Assembly (NCBI GenBank): GCA_001970955.1
Contig: MPUH01000339.1
Span: 1 to 64,000, forward strand
Direction of reading: 5' to 3'
DNA length: 64,000 bases
Source: Stentor coeruleus
Taxonomy: Eukaryota; Ciliophora; Heterotrichea; Heterotrichida; Stentoridae
The notes below the pieces were generated by a model, which saw only the letters and a list, made by a program, of their open reading frames with translations, did no database searches and was not told the DNA's origin. The translations under genes and the position numbers were made by a program. Every line of letters begins with the position of its first letter. The stretch's first letter is position 1. Positions 9,970-21,129 of this stretch are shown piece by piece.

Positions 9970-11550
9970 ATGGATCAAGACAGGGAATTTAAACAAAGCT
10001 ATCTCACACAAGAAATTATAGAAAAAAAATTCAGCCCAGAGGCTTTTATACAATACTGCGAATCCATGAAAAGTGGTGAAATCGATGATTACACTTTCAG
10101 CGAACTAAAAGAAATTGTGAAGAAATTTCAAGAGTTCAGCTCACCAAAAGCACTTGAAGAGCCTAAGTCTCCTGAGATTTCAGTTCCAGAAAGTCAAGTA
10201 GAGCCACCAGTACAAAAAAAGCATTTAATAGCCAAGCAAAATGAATCCTTACTTCCAAAAACAGAATCTTCAGCTTATTCAATACAAGCTATTAAAATGC
10301 AAGACAATGAACTTTCTCTTGAAGAAATTATCACTGTAACTCTTGGACAGTAATTTTAATATAGAGTTGAAGAAGTATCAGGTGGAATTTTAAGCTCAGC
10401 TAAGTATTTTTATCCAATATCAACAGAACCATTTGGATGGGTTGTCAAAAGACAGCCTGATGATTTTATTTGGCTTCGGAACATATTACTTATAAACTTC
10501 CCAGGGGTATATTTACCCCCTACACCTCCAAAAAGATATAAAAGCATTAATGATATTGAAAATAAACAGCAATATTTTCTTGAAAGGTTTATAAATTGTA
10601 TAGTGAGGAATCCTTTGTTAAGAAGGTCTTCGTTTTTACAAGCTTTTCTTAATGAAAATGATCCTAAGGCTTTCATGAATGTAAAGAAAAAATCGAGTAA
10701 AGAAAAAAAAAGTTGTAAAATTGAAGAGTTTTGGACTTTGGATGGAACAATAATTTGTGATCCTTATAATGATGAAGGAGAAAAGGTTGCAATGTGTGAG
10801 TATATGAATGTTATTGAATCTGTGAAAAAAAAAATAAAAAGACAGAGTGAAGAAGTTATTGAAGCATTGAAAGGGATCTCAACTTTGATTTCAGATATTG
10901 CCAAGAGCTATGAAACCTTAGAGAATATTCAGAGCTTTATACCTGAGGTAAAAGATAATTAGATTACTGGGTTTAAGCCCCTTTATTCAAGTATGAGAAT
11001 GTCGTTCAATTCTTGGGCACTTCACGAGCAGGAATCAGCTGACTTAATTAAAGGGTACTTCAACTTGTTTTTAAAATACGGGTACCACGAAATTGGTCCT
11101 CTCAAAGAAATTTTCCGAGAGCGTGAACAGCGGAATGATATTTATCAAAAAGCATTAGCCCGACTAGTTCAAAAAAAAGAGAAACTCTGGTTGTCAGGAG
11201 ATCTAAACAAATGGGATCTAACAAACGAAGACTTATGGAATGCATCAGTACTTAAAAGTGATAAAGCATTAGCTCAAAGTAAAATGTGTAAAAAAGACTC
11301 AGCTGAATTAGAAAAACTTAGAGACGACTTTGCTTATATGAACTTCCAATCAAGATCAGAAATAAGAAGATTTTTATTAGACAATCAGCTTATAGAGAAT
11401 CTTCATTTCACAGAATTCGCTAAAAGCATGTGTAGCCATACAACAAAAATTCATGTATGCTGGGGTGAACTTATAGCTAATCTGAGTAGGATAAGATTCG
11501 AAAATATTCCATCAAGATCATATATTTCTAAAGTACCTAAAAACTTTTAA
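9970..11550 (+). CDS. PX-domain sorting nexin
   Basis: Three exons with 15-nt introns at 10350-10364 and 10948-10962 give a 516-residue protein. After an acidic N-terminal region of about 110 residues comes a PX domain with WVVKRQPDDFIWLRNILL, the proline loop LPPTPPKRY and the closing LERFINCIVRNPLLRRS. PX domains bind phosphoinositides, usually PI3P on endosomes. The usual Arg-Arg-Tyr of the binding site is altered here (KRQP before DDF), so lipid specificity may differ. The last 280 residues are helical with charged repeats and fit a BAR-like region, so a membrane-curving SNX-BAR protein of the SNX4/7/30 kind is likely. Domain call is firm, orthology is not. Confidence 0.85.
10350..10364 (+). 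other. 15-nt intron
   Basis: GTAATTTTAATATAG. It joins the N-terminal exon to the PX domain; retention gives an immediate TAA. Confidence 0.9.
10948..10962 (+). other. 15-nt intron
   Basis: GTAAAAGATAATTAG, phase 0. Its removal joins the PX part to the helical C-terminal region. Confidence 0.9.
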
Positions 11551-12577
11551 TCGTAGCTTAAAAAGGATAATAATTAATTTGTATAATTTTTTGGATAAAT
11601 GGCTTGGATATGCATGTGATAAATGAAATAAATCTTTTAATCTTGGATTTGTTAAGGAATTTTATATGTTTTGAATGAAAAGATAGTGTGATTGTGAGTT
11701 TAGAGGATTTAATTTGCCGGGTTTTATGATGGGTGATTATAAGACTTTATACTGGAATATAGGAATTTTACTGAGAAATTAGGTTTTTAAGGTCTAAGAT
11801 TAAGATATGAGTCGTGAAGTTAAGGAAATTATGTTTATATTAGAAAAATAAAGTGTTTTATGACTAGAGGTATAAATATAATTTTAATAGACAAGGCGAG
11901 TTTTGTTTCTGGTTGTTGTCTAAAGTTGCGGTTTTGGTGATAATAAGGTTTCTGATAGCATAAAATTTTCTGCATAAATATATTTTGAGTCATTAAGTCA
12001 CTATCCTCGACAAAATTAGCTTATCAATTATTCAAATAAAGCGTTTTGTTGAAACTCTATATGCTTGTCTCATAAAAAAATCCCCTAAGCTTCCTCTATG
12101 TATAATCTTATATAAAAGATAAGCTAAAGCATTTCTAGACCAGCACAAAATACACTCAGATCCAAATAAAGGATGTTTATGAAATGAGCCAAAATTATTT
12201 AGCATTTCAAATCATCCTGTTTTCACACACAACACAGATATTCACATCTCCAATCTTTCTAAAAACAATCATATATAGTTTATCTAATCTTTTACACACT
12301 ACAAAATCATGCCTTTAGTTATTTTATTAGTTATGCTTCTCTATGTAATTGGCTCAACCACTTTATTTCATTGAATTAAATTTTCTTTATTTTCTCTAGA
12401 CAGACCGCAAGACTTCTATAATAATGTTCTGTTTCAATTTATCTACATATAATTCTCCAATTCTGTTACTAAAAAGTGTTTATTTTGCTGTATCCACACA
12501 AAGATTAGGTATTGCCAACATAGTGGAGTTAAACTAGGATTAGTGAAAATTTTAAGCTTTTAAGTTATCTTTAAATC
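11551..12577. other. Convergent intergenic spacer, about 1 kb
   Basis: The left 440 bp are G-rich and C-poor on the + strand, the right 370 bp C-rich and G-poor; the switch lies near 12000. A coding-like fragment sits at the switch (12032-12205, listed separately). Nothing else recognised. Confidence 0.55.
12032..12205 (-). pseudogene. Small reading frame or gene fragment in spacer
   Basis: A 57-codon frame from ATG 12205 to TGA 12032 with a balanced composition including GSECILCWSRNALAYLLYK. It is GC-richer than its surroundings. It could be a tiny gene or a remnant. No homology recognised. Confidence 0.3.
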
Positions 12578-12838
12578 TTATAAATCGCCAAAATCTCCTT
12601 GAGGCTTTCTGATAAACCATAATTGTGGTGACTTAGGAGATTCGGAGTCTTCAGTACTAAAATTTGTTGAGTGACTGCGCCTGTGTACATGCTTGGCAAA
12701 ATGCTCAGTCTCCATTGAGATTGCTGTGAGAGTCTGCTGTTTCATGAGTTTTTCTCTTGCTATTTTTAGAAATCCTTTATGTTCTGGTCTTCCAATCTGA
12801 GTTTGTCTTCTTAAAGTGCATCTTTTAGGGGCTTCCAT
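12578..12838 (-). CDS. Small basic protein, hypothetical
   Basis: 86 codons from ATG 12838 to TAA 12578. It begins MEAPKRCTLRRQTQIGRP and ends with SPKSPQLWFIRKPQGDFGDL, with a Lys/Arg-rich and His-containing middle. Two SP dipeptides lie near the C-terminus. Composition is that of a real protein rather than spacer, but I recognise no domain. Confidence 0.5.
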   Translation of the reverse strand: MEAPKRCTLRRQTQIGRPEHKGFLKIAREKLMKQQTLTAISMETEHFAKHVHRRSHSTNFSTEDSESPKSPQLWFIRKPQGDFGDL

Positions 12839-13404
12839 TATTTATTATTACACTTTATTAGTCATAATTAATATTATGCGGTTTTACCACAAAATAAATA
12901 GTTAATTGAATAAGGACTATAAGAAAAGTTTATAATTAGCTTAAAAGTTCATTCATCAAAAATATTTTCCTAGCATGTGAATACTTTGAAGATTGAGGAT
13001 TTATTGAAATAATGAAACGATTATTGTTTCATACTATAAAGTATACCTTGAAGTTATTTTTTACGATGTTTAAGATGCTTTAAGTGTTTTTATAATAATT
13101 TTACGATAATTTATAAGATTATAAAAGTTATTGTAATCTATTTAGATTAATCAATGAGGTTTGCATATATTATCATTTTTTTATACTTTAAAATATATCG
13201 CTTGGATAATTGCATATTATCTCTAAGGCTCAGATATTCACACCAAAGTGAATTGAAAAACTATATTTTTAGCATTAAAACTATTCAGACAAGCTATGCC
13301 AAAGCATACAAACATAAGAAAAATCTTTTATAAAATCTCTTATAAAATATCTTATAAATCACTTATAAATTTTATTATCAAATTCTATCATCAAATCATA
13401 CTAA
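12839..13404. other. Intergenic spacer, no gene seen
   Basis: About 570 bp of AT-rich DNA between two - strand genes; it should hold the promoter of the small basic gene and the 3' end of the DnaJ gene. Confidence 0.55.
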
Positions 13405-14070
13405 CTACTTATAATTAAAAGCATATCCCTTCTCTTTCTCTGGGAACTCAGTAAACTCATACTTCCTTAACCTTTTTCCAGGTCCCTCAACCGTAGTGCT
13501 TATTTTTTTCTGTCCCCCTCTTCCATATCCATCACTAGTTTCAACTTTAATTTCTTTTATTCTTGTACTTGACCCTCCATATTCTCTTCCACAATTCACT
13601 TGCGCACTGAAAAAATTATCATCTTTTGGCTGTTTTTGGGATGGCATAAAATGATTAAATCCCATAAAATGTTGATTAAAATAGTCTGAATTTTCATTCC
13701 TATTTTCACCTTCATAAGGTTTGAATTTATAAAAAGTATTTGATCTGCAGTCTTTGAAAAAAATATTAAAATGTCCTCCAAAAAGTTGAGATAGTATATC
13801 ATTTATATTAGTAAATCCTCCCATACCACCTGAAACAGAAGCAAAACCGAATTGATCATATTGTGTCCTGGTATTTTTGTCTGAAAGGATTTTATAAGCT
13901 TCAGAAATTTCTTTGAATTTTTCTTCTGCTTCAACTTTGTTATTGAGGTTCTTGTCAGGGTGCCATTTCAATGCAAGCTTTTTAAAGGATGATCTGATTT
14001 CTTCGTTGCTCGCATCTCTTGCTACTCCAAGAACTTTGTATAAGTCCTTTTTTTCATTCCCTCTTTGCAT
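13405..14070 (-). CDS. DnaJ (Hsp40) J-domain protein, class B-like
   Basis: 221 codons from ATG 14070. The J domain occupies residues about 8-75 ([20 protein letters not shown], the HPD motif in KWHPDKN, and YDQFG). A short Gly-rich stretch (SGGMGGF) and [12 protein letters not shown] follow. The C-terminal part lacks zinc-finger cysteine repeats and looks like the shortened tail of DNAJB6/B2-type proteins rather than the full substrate-binding domains of DNAJB1. J proteins deliver substrates to Hsp70 and stimulate its ATPase. The family is clear; the exact orthologue is not. Confidence 0.9.
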   Translation of the reverse strand: MQRGNEKKDLYKVLGVARDASNEEIRSSFKKLALKWHPDKNLNNKVEAEEKFKEISEAYKILSDKNTRTQYDQFGFASVSGGMGGFTNINDILSQLFGGHFNIFFKDCRSNTFYKFKPYEGENRNENSDYFNQHFMGFNHFMPSQKQPKDDNFFSAQVNCGREYGGSSTRIKEIKVETSDGYGRGGQKKISTTVEGPGKRLRKYEFTEFPEKEKGYAFNYK

Positions 14071-14498
14071 TTATAGAACAAAATTATCTAATTATTAAAT
14101 AATAAACTTATAATTCCTACATGAATTATAAAGTAAATAACAAATTTAGAGTTCGCTAATATTTTTTTTATTTTTTTATACTTATATGTTTTTCCTCTAT
14201 AAGTTTTTATAAAATATATTATGTTTTTATCTACATGATTTCTGATATTTTCCTGATTTTTTACCTTTGAAATCTGCTTTCTTATGTATAAATCTAATAG
14301 ATTAGTTAATAATAAATATTTTTTACTATATATATCTAAGATTTACTTCGCTTTTCTTTTAAATAAGTCAATCTAATTAAGATTTTCATCTTTAGCTATA
14401 TTGATAGTAATTCATAAACAGGACAATTACTTAAGTGCAGTATAAATTTTAATACATCTCTACTAATTTAAAACTATTAACCTGAGTTTATATACAAA
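14071..14498. other. Divergent intergenic spacer
   Basis: About 430 bp between the divergent DnaJ and Cgi121 genes. AT-rich, no gene seen; likely holds both promoters. Confidence 0.55.
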
Positions 14499-15035
14499 AT
14501 GGCTCATTATACACTTGAACTTTTCAGTCCTTCATACACAGTTTACCTTTTGTACTTTACTCAAGTCAAAAACGCTAAACAAATCAAAGAAAACCTTGAA
14601 AAGTTTGACTGCGCCTTTATAAACCCAAGACTTGTTGTCTCAGTTCAACAAATTCTATTCGCTTGCAACCGAGCTTTATTTGAAAAGTTCAATAATGCAA
14701 GTAAGACTCAAAGCTTATATTCAGATGTTATTTATTATATGAGCCCAAGTTCAAATGTAATGTTTATTTAGATTAGTGAAGCTATGAATCATTATGGTTT
14801 ACAAGAATCAACTGAAGAAGTTATTGTCGCTTCTTTTAACCCTGAAACTTTAGAAACTGTAAAGACTGCTATTGATGGAGTTGTGAGTAATATATTACAG
14901 ATTGCCCAAAAAGCTCAGGCTAAAAAAATGCAGGAGGTTTTTAAGTTGAAGGATTGTGAGCTTTGGATTGACAGAAATTTGGTAAATTCTGTGCTTTCTG
15001 TACTTTCGATTAAAGATATTGAAGAAAATGATTAG
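14499..15035 (+). CDS. TPRKB: KEOPS/EKC complex subunit Cgi121 (TPRKB)
   Basis: Two exons with a 15-nt intron at 14757-14771; 173 residues, the usual family length. Diagnostic stretches are VKNAKQIKENL, INPRLVVSVQQILFACNRAL and, across the splice, YYMSPSSN joined to ISEAMNHYGLQ, which matches the conserved SPxxNIxEAxxxFG motif of Cgi121. The family binds the kinase Bud32 and delivers tRNA in the KEOPS complex, which makes the universal t6A37 modification of ANN-decoding tRNAs. The other KEOPS genes are not in this window. The start at 14499 gives the expected N-terminus. Confidence 0.9.
14757..14771 (+). other. 15-nt intron
   Basis: GTAATGTTTATTTAG, phase 0, placed inside the most conserved Cgi121 motif, which makes the splice assignment very secure. 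Confidence 0.93.
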
Positions 15036-15591
15036 AAGGAAAGGAAATTGTTATAAAGCAGTAGTAATAGGCTTTTTTTAGGATTATATTTAATTTATGA
15101 AATAGTATATGGTTTTTTTGATAATATATTATGTGTGGATTTATAGTTATTATGCTTTGATGTGTTTAACTTTTGTGCAATTATTTTTTGAGTAGAGATA
15201 TGATTTACCTATTTAAATTACTGATCTATTTTTTAATGATTTTATTTACTGGCTTATCGCATTTAAATTATGCAATTAAATACATTCCTCCTTCAAGATT
15301 TAATAATGATTTTACCTAAAAAACTCTCAACAAGCGAATATGAAAATGGATTATTAGATTTTACAAAAACGCAAACCACTAAAATTATTACAAGCATTCC
15401 AACAATTTTATAAACAAGCACATCTTATAATCCATTATCTAATTTTTATAAAACTCTTGCATTTGTTTTATACAAAAATTCAACTTAATATTCTACCACA
15501 ACCAAAATACAAAACCAAAATAAATATTTTCTTATTACTCAACACAAACTTCCTTATCTAGACCATACTTATTATATATCTCTAAGATAAT
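15036..15591. other. Convergent intergenic spacer with G-to-C skew switch
   Basis: No gene. G-rich to about 15230, then C-rich on the + strand. Confidence 0.55.
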
Positions 15592-15975
15592 CTACTCTTT
15601 CTTTTTATCTTTTTTCTTCTCCTTCAATTCTATTCTTGTTAAAATATGGTCAGTCCCAGCACAAACTGCCCAATTGATCAAATTGAAAAAAGTAATGTGA
15701 TAATTTCTCTCAAGCTTCCATTGTATTGATCTAGCTTCCATACGAATTTCCATTGGATCAGACTCATGTATTCTAAAATGCGTCATAGAGTATGAGTAAA
15801 CATATAATCCAAAAAAAATTACTGATAAAATCAAAGCCTTGAGCATATAATATCTGAATGTTTCCCTAGCACGAGTTTGAATGAACTTGGGCACTGGGAA
15901 AAGTAAGATACAATTCATCAATGTGGATATTGGTAAAAGTACGTAGGCGACAAACATTATTCCAAGATCCATCAT
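15592..15975 (-). CDS. BAP31-like ER membrane protein
   Basis: 127 codons from ATG 15975 (the next codon is also ATG). Three hydrophobic segments (about residues 5-27, 43-64 and 95-112) and a Lys-rich C-terminus (KEKKKDKKKE). The order, a LLFPVPKFIQ motif after TM1, and KLERNYHITFFNLINWAV before TM3, parallels the BAP29/BAP31 family (KxxRxxRNxYIxxFxLxL). That family chaperones ER exit of membrane proteins. It is shorter than human BAP31 (246) because the C-terminal coiled coil is missing. The assignment rests on topology and one motif. Confidence 0.6.
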   Translation of the reverse strand: MMDLGIMFVAYVLLPISTLMNCILLFPVPKFIQTRARETFRYYMLKALILSVIFFGLYVYSYSMTHFRIHESDPMEIRMEARSIQWKLERNYHITFFNLINWAVCAGTDHILTRIELKEKKKDKKKE

Positions 15976-16342
15976 TTTATAAACTTTCGCTATCTATGGC
16001 TAAATTGATGAGTATAAATATTGAGTATAAGATTTTAGGTAGATTATTATAGAAGATAATAAGCTTGTAAGAAAGATTGATTGAGTTTGAGGATTGATTT
16101 AAGAGTTATTGTTGAAGTGATAGGAATAGTAATTAAATTATATGCAGATTTATAAAATTAATAAACACAATGCAAGTCATCTAATAATTTTATTAATTGT
16201 AGACTATCCTAACACCCACATTTCTTCATTCATCCTTTATTCCTCAAATTTTCAACCCAATCCCTAATTTTCTAATATCATCCAATGCCATCCTAAAGAT
16301 CATAACAAGCCAAAACAGGATGATTTGATGGAAATAATAAAA
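15976..16342. other. Divergent intergenic spacer with G-to-C skew switch
   Basis: Between the divergent BAP31-like and Ubc12 genes. The left side is G-rich, the right side (16165-16320) strongly C-rich on the + strand. No gene seen. Confidence 0.55.
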
Positions 16343-16897
16343 ATGATTAGAATCTTTGGTCCCAAAGGCTCTCAGCGCGATGAAGAAGAGAAAAAAACCC
16401 AAGATACAGGCGCTAAAAGACGAAGTGCTGGAGAAATCAGACTGCAAAAAGAAATTACCGAATTAGATCTACCAAGGAATGTCAAAATAGAATTCCCTCG
16501 TGAAAACGATATCATGAATTTTGACATCAAATTGACAGTTGATGATAATTCTTCATTATGGTACGGAGCTACTTATCATTTTTCTTTCAGTGTTCCAACT
16601 GCATATCCTCATGAGCCACCTCGTGTCCATTGCAACACTAAAATTTATCATCCAAATATAAACCTTCAAGGAAATGTGTGTTTGAACATATTAAGAGGAG
16701 ATTGGAAGCCAGTTCTTTGCATCAATGCAGTTATTCTTGGATTGAATTTCCTTTTCCTTGAACCTAACCCAAATGATCCACTTAATCAGGATGCTGCACA
16801 GACAATGAGAGATAACCCTGATAGGTTTAATGATAATGTTAGAAGGTCACTTAGAGGACAAGCTATTAATGGAGAACCTTACCCAAGACTTCTATAA
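16343..16897 (+). CDS. UBE2M: NEDD8-conjugating enzyme Ubc12
   Basis: 184 residues from ATG 16343 to TAA 16897. An in-frame ATG lies 15 bases upstream (16328), but 16343 is preferred because MIRIFGPK then aligns with the Met-Ile N-terminal docking peptide of Ubc12 (MIKLFSLK in human), which contacts the NEDD8 E1 and DCN1. The UBC fold shows HEPPRVHCNTKIYHPNI, the catalytic Cys in NVCLNILRGDWKP and FLEPNPNDPLN, all Ubc12-typical. It transfers NEDD8 to cullins. The length matches the human protein (183). Confidence 0.93.
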   Translation: MIRIFGPKGSQRDEEEKKTQDTGAKRRSAGEIRLQKEITELDLPRNVKIEFPRENDIMNFDIKLTVDDNSSLWYGATYHFSFSVPTAYPHEPPRVHCNTKIYHPNINLQGNVCLNILRGDWKPVLCINAVILGLNFLFLEPNPNDPLNQDAAQTMRDNPDRFNDNVRRSLRGQAINGEPYPRLL

Positions 16898-16916
16898 TAA
16901 TTAGAAAATAGTCTAG

Positions 16917-17067
16917 TTATCAGAAGGGTCATTTTTGGATATGATTAGATACTGGTAGGATTGTCTGAGTTTTTATTGTTAAAGGAAGATTNTTATCAGA
17001 AGGGTCATTTTTGGATATGATTAGATACTGGTAGGATTGTCTGAGTTTTTATTGTTAAAGGAAGATT
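16917..17067. repeat. Direct repeat of 75 bp around a single N (assembly join)
   Basis: 16917-16991 and 16993-17067 are identical and separated by N at 16992. This is the expected look of two contig ends whose overlap was not merged. Confidence 0.9.
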
Positions 17068-17747
17068 AGGATAAGTATTTAAATGGAGATTCTACGTATT
17101 TTTTATAGTTTTAGTTGTGGGATTTTTTTTTTGGGAATAGATTGAAGGATTGTTGAAATTAGAGTTATTTATTATTAGAGAATTTAAAATTATTAGTTGG
17201 ATGTTGGATTGATATTATTTTTTTATCCTATTTACTTGATTTTATCCTATTTACTTGATTTTATTCAAGTTTAAGTAAGGTTTAAATCTTATAAGAACTA
17301 AAGAAAATGAAACTTAAGCTATAAAAATATTTCACAATTTCTTCTAATTATTAATAGTGCAATTAACCCATAAGCAATTCATAATTTTATATCCTAATTA
17401 GATCAACTCCAATATTTTCATTACAAAATCTTTTTCTATCCTATCCTAAATCTTAATTAATTTCATTCTAATAACTATAATCATTATTTTAGCTAACAAA
17501 AATGCAAATTTCTTTATCATAAATCCTAAGCCATTTTCTACATAATAAAAACCCCAACTTTTATTCACAACTAATTATTTTTACCAAATCTTCTTCCATC
17601 CATCTTTCAGCATCATTTTAATAATTTCTTCATATCCTCTACTTCACCTTATAACTTCTATTTAAAATATCATCACCTCACTTAATTCTTTACCTATCCA
17701 TTTCATATCTTTAAATAATCTATAACAATTTCCCATTGTACATATAA
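17068..17747. other. Intergenic spacer
   Basis: G-rich until about 17215, then strongly C-rich up to the NEK start. A 21-bp unit (TTTTATCCTATTTACTTGA) is repeated around 17220-17262. No gene seen. Confidence 0.55.
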
Positions 17748-19091
17748 ATGGGCTATTCTGATTTCTACTGTGAAATCGATGTTATTGGTAACGGAGCTTA
17801 CGGTAAATCCTAATTAGGACAGTGCATGCTAGTTCAAGAAATTGTTACAGGGAGAAAATACGTGGCCAAAAAAATCCATACTTTAGGTCTTTCTAATGAA
17901 GAAGTCGAAAGGTCTAAACTCGAAGCTGACTTGCTAAAACAAATGAGACACCCACACATAGTCTCTTATAAAGATAGTTTTTTTGAAGGCCATAAAGTAA
18001 TCATCATTATGGAGTACTGTGAAGGAGGAGATCTAGCGAAATTGATTAAAAAACATGCGGATACAATGATGAAGTTCACAGAGCCACAAGTCTTAATCAT
18101 GCTATCTCAGCTTGTAAGTGCTTTAGAATTCGTTCATTCTCGGAAGATTTTGCATCGTGATATTAAAACCTCCAACATTTTCTTGTCTGCTGATGGGAGT
18201 TTGAAACTAGGTGATTTCGGTATTTCAAAAGTCTTAAATAGTTCAGTAGATCTTGCATATACACTAGTTGGCACACCTTTAAACATGAGTCCAGAATTGT
18301 GTAATCATCAGCCTTATGCGACAAAAAGTGATGTCTGGGCTTTAGGATGTGTTTTTTATGAGATTTGTGCATTAAAAGCTCCTTTTGCATCACTTGGATT
18401 ACTTTCTTTAGTTAATAAAATCACTAAAGAGTCCCCAGATCCTTTACCAGACTGCTATTCTGAGAATTTGAAAGAACTTATTTACTCTATGCTTATTAAA
18501 GATGCAGATGCTAGGATGTCAACTAAAGAACTTGCTAGTGACCCTGTTTTTGCTGATTTTTTGTTTAATCCTATGCAAAGTATTGAGTCTAATATTCCGA
18601 ATTTTAGAGATAGTTGTTTTAATCCTTTGGAACTATGCAACCCTGAAACTGCACTTCCAACTTTGAATGTTTTTGAGGGAGAAAACGCTGATGAACTATC
18701 AGTTGGAGAAGAATTTGTTGGATCTAGTGTTAGTGATGTAGATGCTACTGATATTCCTCAAGACGAAAGGTCAAATGATGACGAGAATGTAGTGATCGAA
18801 AGTAACTCAGGGCCAAGTCTCTTAAGTCCAATAAAGAAAAGCCGTAAAAGCTATAAACCAGAAACCCAAATCCTAGACAGCAAAAAAAGTGATGCTTACT
18901 CCAAATTCCCTAAAGCATTATTTTGGGAGATTTATGAATTTATCAAACAGCAAAGAAAGCTTAAAGTATATGAAGACATTGTAATATACATATAGATATT
19001 TTCAACATTACTTGAGAAATATGCTGATTGTTATTGCATTAAAGACTTTCTTCTTGTTGACCAGATAATTTATTATGAAGAGAATCTTTAA
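17748..19091 (+). CDS. NEK family Ser/Thr kinase
   Basis: Three exons with 15-nt introns at 17803-17817 and 18981-18995, total 437 residues, ending at TAA 19091. Splicing the first intron rebuilds the Gly loop IGNGAYGQC. The catalytic Lys lies in YVAKKI, the catalytic loop is HRDIKTSNIF, the metal motif DFG is intact, and APE is replaced by SPE in GTPLNMSPEL, as in NEKs. The kinase domain takes about 265 residues; an acidic tail and a Lys-rich stretch with SPIKKSRKSYK follow. NEKs act on centrosomes, basal bodies and ciliary length. Which NEK subtype cannot be told. MOK begins 53 bp downstream. Confidence 0.9.
17803..17817 (+). other. 15-nt intron
   Basis: GTAAATCCTAATTAG, phase 1, inside the kinase glycine loop. 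Confidence 0.93.
18981..18995 (+). other. 15-nt intron
   Basis: GTAATATACATATAG, phase 0. Removal adds 31 C-terminal codons ending at TAA 19091; without it the gene would end at TAG 18995. Confidence 0.75.
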
Positions 19092-19143
19092 ATATTTAAT
19101 TTAATAATTGATGATGAAATGATAGAAATAAAAAATATAAACA

Positions 19144-20286
19144 ATGAATAGTAACTTTTAAGCAGAATACAAACTTATACTGAAAAAAGGAGAAGGCACA
19201 TTTAGTGAAGTTTTAAAGGCACAAAACATACAAACTGGTAAGTTCGTTGCAATAAAGTGTATGAAGAACCATTTTGCTAATGCTGAACAAGTTAATAACT
19301 TGAGAGAAATCCAAGCATTAAGGCGATTATCTCCTCATCCACATGTAATACAACTAATTGAGGTTATATAGTAAAGGATATTTAGTGATGAACCTACAGG
19401 AAGACTTGCTCTTGTATTTGAGCTTATGGATATGAACATATATGAATGGATTCGTGGTAGGAAACAATATCTTCCTGACTCGAAAATAAAAAGGTATATT
19501 TTTCAACTTTTGAAATCTTTGGATCATATGCATTCAAATGGGATCTTTCATAGAGATATTAAACCTGAAAATATACTTATACAAGGAGAAAATTTGAAAC
19601 TTGCAGATCTCGGGTCATGTCGAGGAATAAACTCTAAACAGCCATTTACTGAATATATTTCTACTAGATGGTATAGGCCTCCAGAATGTCTCCTAACAGA
19701 CGGTTACTATGACAGTAAAATGGATTTATGGGGCGTGGGTTGTGTTCTTTTTGAAATCCAAGCGCTTTTCCCTCTATTCCCAGGAAAAAACGAGCTAGAT
19801 CAAATTAAAAAAATTCATAATATCCTCGGGACTCCATCAAACGATAAATTAACCGAGTTCCGAAAGCACGCAACTCATATGGAAATCAACTTTCAATCCA
19901 AAGAAGGGACTGGCTTTGAACAATTGATTCCACATGTCTCAGAAAAATGCAAAGACCTCATAAAAAAACTCCTCACTTATGATAGCGAACAAAGAATCAC
20001 AGCCCAACAAGCTTTAAGCCATCCTTACTTTAATGATGTGGCCACACACTCAAGATCAACACAAAGTCTGAGTTCTCATGATGAAATTTTTGACAAAGTG
20101 GAAAAAGAAGAGAAAAAAACACAGAATAAAAAGTTCTTACCTTTAATAAAGAAAATCAAGAAAAATCCAAGCATGGCCAAATACAATGCGACTGACAAAT
20201 CGCCGATTGGGTCAAAAGTAACTTTACCGCTTATGAAAACCCATATATCTCCATATGGCAAAAAATATTTATTTAAAGGATATTAG
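19144..20286 (+). CDS. MOK: MOK-type (RCK/MAK family) Ser/Thr kinase
   Basis: Introns at 19151-19165 (15 nt, ending CAG) and 19371-19385 (15 nt). The spliced protein has 370 residues from ATG 19144. It aligns closely with MOK: GEGTFSEVLK, EQVNNLREIQALRRLSPHPH, ELMDMNIYEWIRGR, NGIFHRDIKPENILI, SKQPFTEYISTRWYRPPE and ECLLTDGYY. MOK belongs to the MAK/ICK group that controls cilium length. The TEY-like activation motif is present. The metal-binding DFG is DLG here (KLADLGSCR), an uncommon but known kinase variant. A basic Lys-rich tail of about 80 residues follows the domain. Confidence 0.93.
19151..19165 (+). other. 15-nt intron ending CAG
   Basis: GTAACTTTTAAGCAG, phase 1, two codons after the start ATG. 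It is the only CAG acceptor seen in the window. Confidence 0.85.
19371..19385 (+). other. 15-nt intron
   Basis: GTAAAGGATATTTAG, phase 2. Removal restores LIEVIYDEPTG, which aligns with MOK; retention gives an immediate TAA. Confidence 0.9.
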
Positions 20287-20473
20287 TTTGTATTAAATAT
20301 ATGAGAATATTATATGCATAGATTTGTTAACTTTTAGTGTTGAATATTTTAATTTGAATGATTTTTTTAAGAGAAAAGATAAAAAATAAATATAAACTTG
20401 ATAAGAAAAATAATTCTAGTGAGTTTAGGTTATGCTATTTACTTTTACTTCTGAGGATTGAATATAGGTTTAA

Positions 20474-20858
20474 TGATGTAAAAAAAATATAATAGAATTC
20501 ATATAAGCTAAAGAGATGATTGATAAGAAAGTTGGGAATTTGTAATTGTTAAAACAGAATACTGATGATATGAAGTATTTAGAAAAGATTAGGAAATACT
20601 AAGTTAGTCATAAGAATCCAGTATTAAAAATAAGATTATTTAAGGATTATAATAGTTTTAGCCTTNTGATGTAAAAAAAATATAATAGAATTCATATAAG
20701 CTAAAGAGATGATTGATAAGAAAGTTGGGAGTTTGTAATTGTTAAAACAGAATACTGATGATATGAAGTATTTAGAAAAGATTAGGTAATACTAAGTTAG
20801 TCATAAGAATCCAGTATTAAAAATAAGATTATTTAAGGATTATAAGAGTTTTAGCCTC
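20474..20858. repeat. Direct repeat of about 192 bp around a single N (assembly join)
   Basis: 20474-20665 and 20667-20858 are nearly identical, with a few substitutions, separated by N at 20666. The differences suggest two haplotypes or error-rich contig ends. Confidence 0.9.
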
Positions 20859-20939
20859 AAACTGCCTTTTTTTAATTTGAATTCTTATACAAAAATCANA
20901 AACTGCCTTTTTTTAATTTGAATTCTTATACAAAAATCA
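20859..20939. repeat. Direct repeat of 40 bp around a single N (assembly join)
   Basis: 20859-20898 and 20900-20939 are identical around N at 20899. Confidence 0.9.
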
Positions 20940-21129
20940 TTCCAAAGGTTGTAAATAGTAACTCGATTTCAGTGAATATGATGTTTAGTCTAACGGAGGA
21001 AATTTAATTATGAAAGTTTGATTTTTCATAGAAGTTTTAGATGAAAATTCTTTAGGAACTATGATTAACGTAAAATTTTAGCTTATTAAAAAAGCTGTTT
21101 AGTAATTTATATTAATTTTATAAAGAAGA
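20940..21129. other. Spacer before the GAS2-domain gene, with an upstream in-frame segment
   Basis: ATG 21010 is in the same frame as the next gene's ATG 21130 and is followed by FFIEVLDENSLGTMINVKF, but five stop codons lie between the two. No 15-nt intron bridges them. It may be a decayed former N-terminus; I start the gene at 21130. Confidence 0.35.

Noticed and set aside
16325-16342. Upstream start codons for Ubc12
   Set aside because: TTG 16325 is not a eukaryotic start here and ATG 16328 would mask the Met-Ile docking N-terminus; 16343 aligns with the family.
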